The position numbers and the translations under genes are program-made. Below the pieces are notes generated by a model that saw only the letters and a list, made by a program, of their open reading frames with translations, was not told the origin of the DNA and ran no database searches. Shown here one piece after another: positions 1-4,803 of a DNA stretch of 5,123 nt. The stretch comes from Deltaproteobacteria bacterium (GTDB lineage Bacteria > Desulfobacterota > Dissulfuribacteria > Dissulfuribacterales > QOAL01), in assembly GCA_015486425.1 (NCBI GenBank), contig WFRQ01000576.1, positions 1 through 5,123 on the forward strand. The letters run 5' to 3'. Within the stretch, counting starts at the first letter, position 1. The number at the start of each line of letters is the position of its first letter.

Positions 1-462
1 GCTCTGCCTCTCTCCTGAAATTTCTCCTGTATCCCAGGTCTTTACCACCCGCCCGTTCTCATCATAAATCACCACTACAGCAGAGGCAGCCGGGCCTTCC
101 AGTTCAAAATCAAAGGGAGCCGGGCCATGGTCAGTCACAGGAAGGGCTGAACCCTCGTACCGTACCTCGTGTCCCATCATTGATACCGCTGACATGTTGG
201 TCCTGTGCCTGTCAGAGTCAACCAGTTTCTCCATGGCGTCATTATTCTTGTACATGAGATCAACCATGTTGAACTGAGCCATCTGTGAAGACATCTGCTC
301 TGTATCCATTGGGTTCATTGGGTCCTGATACTGAAGCTGCATCACGAAGAGGTGCATGAAATCTTCCTTATTGAGTGATGCATGGTCTTCTGCTGTCTTG
401 TATTCAATTTTGTCTTCGTGAATACCTGTAACTATCGGGCTGTTCAGTACTCCTGCTTCCAT
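1..462 (-). CDS. flgD: Flagellar hook capping protein FlgD, N-terminal 154 residues (gene runs off the left edge)
   Basis: FlgD is the scaffold that sits at the tip of the growing hook and lets FlgE subunits assemble; it is exported by the flagellar type III system and is absent from the finished flagellum. The visible 154 residues hold the conserved N-terminal FlgD region: LNKEDFMHLFVMQLQYQD (residues 30-47) followed by PMNPMDTEQ (48-56) and SQMAQFNMVDLM (59-70), which matches the family pattern of a Leu/Phe-rich helix, a QDPxxPMD motif and a second helix. Residues from about 95 begin the beta-rich hook-cap domain (VSMMGHEVRYEG, then VVVIYDENGRVVKTW). The C-terminal part lies outside the window; E. 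coli FlgD has about 231 residues. The ATG at 462 is preceded by AAGGAG (476-471) with 8-nt spacing, so the start is well supported. It lies 37 bp downstream of fliK on the same strand with no promoter between them, so the two are probably co-transcribed. Confidence 0.93.
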   Translation of the reverse strand, partial: MEAGVLNSPIVTGIHEDKIEYKTAEDHASLNKEDFMHLFVMQLQYQDPMNPMDTEQMSSQMAQFNMVDLMYKNNDAMEKLVDSDRHRTNMSAVSMMGHEVRYEGSALPVTDHGPAPFDFELEGPAASAVVVIYDENGRVVKTWDTGEISGERQS

Positions 463-499
463 GTTTGCTGCTCCTTGCGAATGACACGCTCTGTTCAGG

Positions 500-2329
500 T
501 CACATTATTATGTGTACACCGTTACCATTGCCCAGGGTTCCACGCCCGGATACGGATGTATTAACAACTGTATCACTTTCCTCGTCAGTGATTATATTTT
601 CAAAGCCCTTTCCGTCGGCGCCTGCCTCTTCCCTGTGGGATGTGCCGGAATCCTGCATCCCTCCTCCAGTAAGGTTTACGTTTACCTGGCCCAGATCAAA
701 ACCGTTCTGGGAAAGCTGAGTCTTCAGAGATTCCATGCCTGATTCAATAAGCTGGTGTGTATGCGCATGTTCAGCAATGAAAGATGCGTGCACATTGTTA
801 TTGTGGTCAACATGAAGCCTGATAGTAACAGAGCCCAGCTCCGGCGGATTCAGGTGGATAACTGCCCTGTTTCTGTTCATGGCTACTGCAGTGTTGAGGC
901 CATGGCTGATCTGGTTAAGCGCGCCTGAACGAACCTGATCTGACAGGGCTGCGCCTTTCACACTGTCAGCAGAGACTGATGCAGCCCTGGCAGATGTTGA
1001 GTCCGCTGCTGTCACCTGAAATACGGTTTGTTCCGTGTGTTCCTGGCTGGTCTGGGTTATGGGACTTGTGTGTGCAGGGTCATGGTTCATGCCAGGCCTG
1101 AAATCCATTACAAATGTCTGATTTTTGTGCTGCCTGCCTGCAGCCTCATTGCCTGATGAATCAGTATCTGATGAGGATATACTTTGGGTTGTGTCTGCCT
1201 GCTGACGGATTCCCTGTCTGATTCCGTCAGAGCGGGATACCGCATTTTCCCTGCTGTGGCGGGGAGAAGCTTCCATGGCTGAAATCAAAGAGCCGTTTTT
1301 TTCATTTTCCCCTGATTTGATATCATGTGTGGATTTTATGCCCACAGAGTCACTGTCAGTTTTTCCGCGCTGGATTGAAGCTTCCGCGCTGTTTTCTGCC
1401 ATTACTTTATTGTTGTCTTTATGCAGCTCTGCGGAATCTGCCATCTGTTGCGCAGACATAAATTTTTCCGTGTGTCCCTTCTGACCTGAGGGTTCATCTG
1501 TGCCAATGACCTGGCCACTGGCCTGAGATGCAGGTGCTGTACCTGCAGATCTGGTTTGTTCAGTCAGGAGACCGTTCCCAGTATGCTCTACTTCTGTGCC
1601 GGTATTCTCTGAGCTGAGTAAGTTAATACCGGTGGCTTGCTGATTATCCTGTTTGATAACCACAGGTTCCGCAGGAGAATCTGTTTTCGTAACAATGCCA
1701 TCCATGGCCGCAGGGGTGATAGCATTGCCGGAATCCATGAGCGCAGAAAACAGGGTATCAAATTCCTTCTGTATATCTTGAGATGCCACGCCCTCAGGAT
1801 TTCCAGAAATAAGTTTCCTGATCTTTGCAAGGAGTTTCTCCACCGCGTCTCCACTCCCCTTGCCGGAATCACCGAGAAGCCTTGAGAGCAGCATGTCAGC
1901 CTCTGAAAGTGAGTCAGACGTTTGACCGGTGTCCATACTATTGATGTTATTCACGGCATTCTGGTTGAGAATGCCAAGAAAAATCATCAAAGCACTTATG
2001 TCTGTCTGGTTTTTCCGGGGCAATTTTATGCCTGCAGCCCCTTTTTCTACGGCTTCATCTTTAACACCGTGTTGGCCCAGGCTGCTTGGCGCCTGATCCC
2101 TGTCGCCCTGCGCCTGACGGTCCACTCTGTTCAAGGATTGTGGGCCAGCATCACTTCGGGCATTTTGAGACAGCACGGAGTCAAATTTTTCTCCATTTGG
2201 TTCCATGTCTGACAAATTTTTCCCTGCGGGACCTGAATTCTGTCCCTGCACTGAACCTGGGGCCGAGGCCATATCCAATATGGGTATCATTTCCATGACT
2301 TTTCCATCCAAAGATATTGTTTTGTCCAT
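500..2329 (-). CDS. fliK: Flagellar hook-length control protein FliK
   Basis: FliK is the secreted molecular ruler that measures hook length and, through its C-terminal domain, switches the flagellar export gate from hook to filament substrates. The diagnostic part is the C-terminal Flg_hook domain at about residues 465-557: RAVIHLNPPELGSVTIRLHV (488-507), then HASFIAEHAHTHQLIESGM (514-532), LKTQLSQNGFDLGQVNVNL (535-553). The family pattern is 'L.P..LG.v.v.l...' followed by two helices and a short strand. The preceding 460 residues are long, polar, rich in Ser, Gly, Asn and Gln, and poorly conserved, as is usual for the ruler part. I see no Cys, Trp or Tyr anywhere in the protein. The length of 609 is at the long end but normal. 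The tail after 557 is acidic and Gly/Ser-rich. The start is uncertain: the ATG at 2329 has no Shine-Dalgarno sequence and lies only about 14 nt from the transcription start predicted for the sigma-54 promoter. ATGs at 2296 (residue 12, beginning MEMIPILDMA) or 2290 would leave a normal leader. flgD follows 37 bp downstream. Confidence 0.92.
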   Translation of the reverse strand: MDKTISLDGKVMEMIPILDMASAPGSVQGQNSGPAGKNLSDMEPNGEKFDSVLSQNARSDAGPQSLNRVDRQAQGDRDQAPSSLGQHGVKDEAVEKGAAGIKLPRKNQTDISALMIFLGILNQNAVNNINSMDTGQTSDSLSEADMLLSRLLGDSGKGSGDAVEKLLAKIRKLISGNPEGVASQDIQKEFDTLFSALMDSGNAITPAAMDGIVTKTDSPAEPVVIKQDNQQATGINLLSSENTGTEVEHTGNGLLTEQTRSAGTAPASQASGQVIGTDEPSGQKGHTEKFMSAQQMADSAELHKDNNKVMAENSAEASIQRGKTDSDSVGIKSTHDIKSGENEKNGSLISAMEASPRHSRENAVSRSDGIRQGIRQQADTTQSISSSDTDSSGNEAAGRQHKNQTFVMDFRPGMNHDPAHTSPITQTSQEHTEQTVFQVTAADSTSARAASVSADSVKGAALSDQVRSGALNQISHGLNTAVAMNRNRAVIHLNPPELGSVTIRLHVDHNNNVHASFIAEHAHTHQLIESGMESLKTQLSQNGFDLGQVNVNLTGGGMQDSGTSHREEAGADGKGFENIITDEESDTVVNTSVSGRGTLGNGNGVHIIM

Positions 2330-2353
2330 ACAACAAATTTCAGCAGACTATAT

Positions 2354-2369
2354 TGCAAGCGTCATGCCG
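2354..2369 (-). promoter_or_regulatory. Sigma-54 (RpoN) -24/-12 promoter for fliK-flgD
   Basis: Read on the minus strand the 16 bases are CGGCATGACGCTTGCA. Against the RpoN consensus TGGCACG-N4-TTGCA they match 10 of the 12 fixed positions, including the invariant GG and GC with exactly 10 bases between them. The expected transcription start is near 2343, 14 nt before the annotated fliK ATG. Middle and late flagellar genes are commonly RpoN-dependent and need an NtrC-type activator (FlrC/FlgR class), so the position in front of fliK fits known biology. The activator site is not identified; the inverted repeat at 2377-2397 is one candidate. Confidence 0.75.
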
Positions 2370-2376
2370 GGGGATT

Positions 2377-2397
2377 CAGGCATTATTTACATGCCTG
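2377..2397. repeat. 7-bp perfect inverted repeat just upstream of the sigma-54 promoter
   Basis: CAGGCAT and ATGCCTG flank a 7-base AT-rich spacer (2384-2390). It lies roughly 34-54 bases upstream of the predicted fliK transcription start and has no T-tract on either strand, so a protein-binding site fits better than a terminator. No specific regulator can be named. Confidence 0.4.
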
Positions 2398-2523
2398 CTG
2401 GATATGATGTTAAATCCGTATTTGAAGCCGAACTAATTGTTTTTATTGGATATAAATTGAGTCGATGTGGAAGGGCAAAATTTGCGGAGCCCGGAGAACA
2501 TGTGCATTTTTTTCCTCCGGGGT

Positions 2524-2541
2524 AGGCAGTAGCTGCCTTTT
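2524..2541 (+). terminator. Small hairpin with short T-run (weak plus-strand terminator candidate)
   Basis: AGGCAG-TAG-CTGCCT forms a perfect 6-bp stem with a 3-base loop, followed by TTT and then A. It has terminator form only on the plus strand, where no gene lies upstream, so it could limit antisense transcription into the MTH938 gene or be of no function. Confidence 0.25.
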
Positions 2542-2578
2542 ATGTCGGGATGAGCTGGTAATTGTGTTTGTTCAGCGA

Positions 2579-2600
2579 AAGGAAGCGGAATATTTTCCGC
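2579..2600 (-). terminator. Probable weak terminator of the tal / transglycosylase / MTH938 cluster
   Basis: On the minus strand GCGGAA-AATA-TTCCGC forms a perfect 6-bp stem with a 4-base loop, followed by TTCCTT. It lies 47 bases beyond the stop codon of the MTH938 gene, the last of the cluster. The T-tract is interrupted by CC, so termination may be incomplete and some readthrough toward fliK is possible. Confidence 0.4.
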
Positions 2601-2647
2601 CACATTATCGGAATTGAGGAGTTCCCGAGGGTATGAAACAGAAACAA

Positions 2648-2998
2648 TCAGCAGGTAAGATGTGCAGCAAAGGCTACCTGGTCACTGCCAACCATGCCGC
2701 AAAGTTCATTGTATCTCAGGGCCGCCAGTTCCGTGGGGATGCTTTCAAGCCTTATGCCATGTGCTCCAAGCTCTGTGGACAGGCCCGGTGCCGGTTTCAT
2801 CAGCCCTGAAGCCCCGGTCCCGAGGATAAGAGTATGAGGTTTTGCCTCAACGATATCCTGGATATCAGCCAGGGTGCAGACATGCCCGTCTTTACGCCAC
2901 CAGTTGTCTATAACCCTGCTTTTTATGATTTTAAGGTCTTTTGTATAGGTTTTGCCGTCAATTACTATACTGCCAAACCGGTATGACGATATTTCCAT
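2648..2998 (-). CDS. MTH938/NDUFAF3 (DUF498) domain protein
   Basis: A 116-residue single-domain protein of the MTH938 fold, the family that includes archaeal MTH938, mammalian AAMDC and the mitochondrial complex I assembly factor NDUFAF3. Its biochemical role in bacteria is not established. Signature segments are all visible: YRFGSIVIDGKTYTKDL (6-22), DNWWRKDGH (31-39), LILGTGASGLMKP (57-69) with the glycine-rich GTGASG loop, ALRYNEL (93-99) and the closing AHLTC (112-116). The length is normal for stand-alone members, and the ending at HLTC shows it is complete. No signal peptide or membrane segment, so cytoplasmic. The ATG at 2998 has AAGG at 3012-3009, 10 nt away and overlapping the end of the preceding gene; the gap to the transglycosylase stop is only 15 bp, which indicates co-transcription and probably coupled translation. 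Confidence 0.85.
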   Translation of the reverse strand: MEISSYRFGSIVIDGKTYTKDLKIIKSRVIDNWWRKDGHVCTLADIQDIVEAKPHTLILGTGASGLMKPAPGLSTELGAHGIRLESIPTELAALRYNELCGMVGSDQVAFAAHLTC

Positions 2999-3013
2999 AA
3001 ATCCGTTACCTTG

Positions 3014-3712
3014 TCAGTTACGTGTTTTCTCAGCCGACCTGTACCTGTTCCATGCCTCCAGTACCTTTCGTACATAGCGCACGGTTTCCAGATAAGGCGG
3101 TATCCCGTTATATTTTTCCACAGAGGCAGGGCCTGCATTATACGCCGCAAGGGCCAGAACAATATCACCGTTGTATTTTTCCAGAAGGCTGCTGAAGTAT
3201 CCGGTTCCTCCGTAGATATTCTGATGGCAGTCGGTCCTGTCCCTTACTCCCATATTCTTCGCTGTTTCAGGCATGAGCTGCATTAGACCAACAGCGCCTT
3301 TTGGAGAACGGGCATTGGGGCGCCCGCCGGATTCCACTTCAATTATTGCCTTGACCAGCGCCGGGTCAACGCCATGCCTGTCCGCAGCCTCTGAAACCAG
3401 CTCTGCAATTTCAGGAGATGTGACAAGCCTGGCCCGGTGCGCCGATTTTACAGAGCGACCATAGGTTTTGTGATGTTTGCTCTTCCTGGCCCATGTGTGT
3501 CCATGGCCACGCACCTGCGATGATGCGCTGTATCTCGGATCATCAGGGGCATTTGAAAAATGGATTACCCCGTTGTTATCAACAAAGGAATATATCTCCC
3601 CTGCCGATGACATGCAGGGCATGGCCATGCACAACAACAGAGCGGTGAAAACCGTGGTCAGTGTCCAGGGTTGTATAATGATATTATGCGGGTTTTGCGA
3701 ATGCTGATTCAT
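3014..3712 (-). CDS. Secreted lytic transglycosylase (DUF4124 + SLT domain)
   Basis: Cleaves peptidoglycan between MurNAc and GlcNAc, forming 1,6-anhydroMurNAc, in the periplasm. Domains in order: a signal peptide with hydrophobic core at about residues 17-31 and likely cleavage near SSA-G (36-38); a short DUF4124 segment, EIYSFVDNNGVIHFSNAPDD (39-58); a basic, His-rich linker (about 66-96); and a goose-lysozyme-like SLT domain from about 98. The catalytic Glu is E127 in IIEVESGG (123-130). SPKGAVGLMQLMPETA (136-151), NIYGGTGYF (165-173), ALAAYNAGP (187-195) and GIPPYLETVRYV (203-214) are the expected SLT motifs, so the enzyme looks intact. The n-region before the hydrophobic core has no Lys or Arg, which is unusual. 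The Cys at 33 follows Pro and does not form a lipobox, so it is probably not a lipoprotein. The start at 3712 is 3 bp after the transaldolase stop (TGA TTA ATG) with little Shine-Dalgarno, suggesting translational coupling. Flagellar use is possible from proximity to hook genes but unproven. Confidence 0.93.
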   Translation of the reverse strand: MNQHSQNPHNIIIQPWTLTTVFTALLLCMAMPCMSSAGEIYSFVDNNGVIHFSNAPDDPRYSASSQVRGHGHTWARKSKHHKTYGRSVKSAHRARLVTSPEIAELVSEAADRHGVDPALVKAIIEVESGGRPNARSPKGAVGLMQLMPETAKNMGVRDRTDCHQNIYGGTGYFSSLLEKYNGDIVLALAAYNAGPASVEKYNGIPPYLETVRYVRKVLEAWNRYRSAEKTRN

Positions 3713-3715
3713 TAA

Positions 3716-4363
3716 TCAGCTTTTCGGCACATTCCCCCACGCGGATAAAAATTTTTCCAGCCCTGAATCAGTAAGCGGATGATGTGCAAGCTGTGATATC
3801 ACCTTGAACGGAATGGTGGCAATGTCAGCTCCCATCTTTGCGCTCATAAGCACATGGACCGGATGCCTTATGCTGGCAACTATAATTTCAGTATCAAAGG
3901 CATAGTTTTCATATATCTGCACTATGTCAGCTATCAGTTCCATGCCGTCCTGCGACAGATCGTCAAGCCTTCCCACAAAAGGACTCACATAAGTAGCGCC
4001 TGCCTTTGCGGCAAGCAGGGCCTGAACAGGAGAAAATACAAGTGTCACATTTGTTTTTATGCCTTTCTGGGCCAGGGTCTTGGTGGCCTTGAGCCCCTCG
4101 GTGATCATGGGGATCTTGACCACAACATTTTTGGCTATGGCTGCAAGTTTTTCCGCCTCTGCCACCATGCCATCAGCATCGGTGCTTATCACTTCAGCGC
4201 TTACCGGGCCGGGAATAAGGTCACAGATTGCCTTGATCCTCTCTTCGAATTTGCAGTTTTCCTTTGCGATCAGGGAGGGATTGGTGGTTACCCCATCCAC
4301 AAGGCCATATTCAGCAGCTTTTTCTATTTCTTCAAGATTTGCCGTGTCAATAAAAAATTTCAT
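3716..4363 (-). CDS. tal: Transaldolase, short TalC/MipB-type
   Basis: Transfers a dihydroxyacetone unit between sugar phosphates (sedoheptulose 7-phosphate plus glyceraldehyde 3-phosphate to erythrose 4-phosphate plus fructose 6-phosphate) in the non-oxidative pentose phosphate pathway, in the cytoplasm. The 215-residue length is that of the short transaldolase / fructose-6-phosphate aldolase subfamily. Motifs run from MKFFIDTANLEEI (1-13) and GVTTNPSLIAKE (24-35) to VVVKIPM (80-86), with Schiff-base Lys K83, then NVTLVFSPVQALLAAKAGA (105-123), VSPFVGRLDD (126-135), IIVASIRHPVHV (160-171), GADIATIPFKV (178-188) and HHPLTDSGLEKFL (194-206). Two residues that separate the activities, E57 and F129 (Gln59 and Tyr131 in E. 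coli FsaA), are of the transaldolase kind, so transaldolase is preferred over fructose-6-phosphate aldolase. The ATG at 4363 has a good AAGAGG (4376-4371) at 7-nt spacing. The gene leads a tight cluster with the transglycosylase. A MITE-like element ends only 15 bp upstream of the start codon. Confidence 0.94.
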   Translation of the reverse strand: MKFFIDTANLEEIEKAAEYGLVDGVTTNPSLIAKENCKFEERIKAICDLIPGPVSAEVISTDADGMVAEAEKLAAIAKNVVVKIPMITEGLKATKTLAQKGIKTNVTLVFSPVQALLAAKAGATYVSPFVGRLDDLSQDGMELIADIVQIYENYAFDTEIIVASIRHPVHVLMSAKMGADIATIPFKVISQLAHHPLTDSGLEKFLSAWGNVPKS

Positions 4364-4375
4364 GAGAATACCTCT

Positions 4376-4378
4376 TTA
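4376..4378. repeat. Left copy of the putative TTA target duplication
   Basis: TTA directly adjoining the left terminal repeat of the palindromic element, matched by TTA at 4559-4561. Its first base also belongs to the Shine-Dalgarno region of tal. Three bases can match by chance, so support is modest. Confidence 0.4.
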
Positions 4379-4558
4379 GGGACTGTCCAAAAATAACTTG
4401 CCGATTTCGCATCTCATCTTCAGGCCATCCTGAGCCGAACTTCAATCACGAAATCCTGAGGCGTAGCCCGGCTACGCCTGCGGTTTTGCTCAATCAGTTC
4501 AACTCAGCCTGACCCAAATCTGAGCGCGCCATCATCCAACTTATTTTTGGACAGCCCC
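4379..4558. mobile_element. 180-bp palindromic MITE-like element with 22-bp terminal inverted repeats
   Basis: The ends GGGACTGTCCAAAAATAA... (4379-4400) and its inverse at 4537-4558 match at 20 of 22 positions. The exact centre is a perfect 9-bp hairpin, AGGCGTAGC-CCG-GCTACGCCT (4459-4479), so both ends and the core share one axis of symmetry near 4469. Interior arms also match in part (for example TGAGCCGAACT against TGAGTTGAACT). A TTA direct repeat lies on each side (4376-4378 and 4559-4561) and may be the target duplication; because T-, A- and G-rich ends are ambiguous it could also be read as TTAG. It contains no open reading frame, so it would need a transposase supplied in trans. The parent insertion sequence is not identifiable from this sequence alone. 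Confidence 0.75.
4459..4479. repeat. Perfect central hairpin of the MITE-like element
   Basis: A 9-bp stem, AGGCGTAGC and GCTACGCCT, with a CCG loop. It is GC-rich and would form a stable stem in single-stranded DNA or RNA; it has no T-run, so it is not a normal intrinsic terminator. Confidence 0.8.
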
Positions 4559-4561
4559 TTA
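4559..4561. repeat. Right copy of the putative TTA target duplication
   Basis: TTA directly adjoining the right terminal repeat of the palindromic element, pairing with 4376-4378. Short enough to be chance on its own; the position exactly outside both terminal repeats is what supports it. Confidence 0.4.
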
Positions 4562-4568
4562 GTTTATG

Positions 4569-4616
4569 TCCCTGACAATGTTAGATCAGCGTCTGATTAT
4601 AATTCACCATCAGGGA
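4569..4616. repeat. Nested inverted repeat over the promoter candidate
   Basis: Outer arms TCCCTGA (4569-4575) and TCAGGGA (4610-4616) are perfect over 7 bp and enclose a smaller hairpin ATCAG-CGT-CTGAT (4585-4597). The outer arm overlaps the candidate -35 box and the inner one the candidate -10, so an operator or leader structure is conceivable. No T-run follows. Confidence 0.35.
4572..4600 (+). promoter_or_regulatory. Candidate sigma-70-type promoter for the FapA-like gene
   Basis: CTGACA (4572-4577, 5 of 6 against TTGACA), a 17-base spacer and GATTAT (4595-4600, 4 of 6 against TATAAT). A perfect TATAAT at 4598-4603 would need an over-long 20-base spacer. The predicted leader would be close to 200 nt, long for this arrangement. 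The site is embedded in the inverted repeat at 4569-4616. Confidence 0.25.
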
Positions 4617-4790
4617 TTTATCCGGAAAAACAGAAAAGTTTTAGGATATACCATTTTATGACGAACTGAATAATAGTAAAGCCTTATTTTCCTACAAAGT
4701 TCAACCAACAGGCTGCAACATCATAAGACCTCTATAAAACATTCCGGACACTTTACGGGAATCGCTTACAGCCTGGCTTAATTCAGGTAC

Positions 4791-4796
4791 AGGAAA
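4791..4796 (+). promoter_or_regulatory. Ribosome binding site that sets the FapA-like start
   Basis: AGGAAA followed by seven T residues and then ATG at 4804. AGGA is a usable Shine-Dalgarno core at 9-nt spacing, and the frame upstream holds no ATG, GTG or TTG back to the stop at 4735, so this ATG is the best start. Confidence 0.55.
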
Positions 4797-4803
4797 TTTT
4801 TTT

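Larger units (their letters stand above)
2398..2647. other. Intergenic region between the MTH938 gene and the fliK promoter
   Basis: About 250 bases with no gene I can support. The part near the fliK promoter (2401-2460) is AT-rich. Further right it holds three separate inverted repeats: CCCGGAG/CTCCGGG (2490-2496 and 2515-2521, 18-base loop containing ACATGT), AGGCAG/CTGCCT (2524-2538) and GCGGAA/TTCCGC (2585-2600). The last two are listed separately. Reading frames crossing this stretch show no recognisable protein motif. Confidence 0.6.
4562..4803. other. AT-rich intergenic region upstream of the FapA-like gene
   Basis: About 240 bases between the palindromic element and the plus-strand gene. 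It holds the inverted repeat TCCCTGA/TCAGGGA (4569-4575 and 4610-4616), an inner hairpin ATCAG-CGT-CTGAT (4585-4597) and a near-palindromic TTATAATT that gives a TATAAT on both strands (4596-4603). Any native promoter for the tal cluster must lie here or inside the element. A minus-strand frame at 4889-4701 covers part of it but shows no protein motif. No gene is supported. Confidence 0.55.

Noticed and set aside
2205..2525. Plus-strand frame of 106 codons crossing the start of fliK and the intergenic region
   Set aside because: Half is antisense to fliK and the sigma-54 promoter, the remainder is AT-rich intergenic sequence with no recognisable protein feature or ribosome binding site.
2633..2809. 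Plus-strand reading frame of about 58 codons starting ATGAAACAGAAACAATCAGC, with purine-rich GAGGAG upstream
   Set aside because: It lies almost wholly antisense to the MTH938 gene, whose protein is clearly conserved, and its own translation shows no motif; the purine run is about 12 bases from the ATG and looks coincidental.
3706..3718. Lipoprotein signal (Cys at residue 33) in the lytic transglycosylase
   Set aside because: The Cys is preceded by Met-Pro rather than a Leu-Ala/Ser-Gly/Ala lipobox, so an ordinary signal peptidase I substrate is more likely.
3854..4396. Plus-strand frame of 180 codons antisense to tal
   Set aside because: Shadow of the strongly conserved transaldolase; it is Cys/His/Phe-rich in the way typical of antisense frames.
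4379..4558. Long palindrome as a bidirectional intrinsic terminator
   Set aside because: It lies upstream of both flanking genes rather than at gene ends, and the stems are not followed by a T-run; terminal repeats plus flanking TTA fit a transposable element better.
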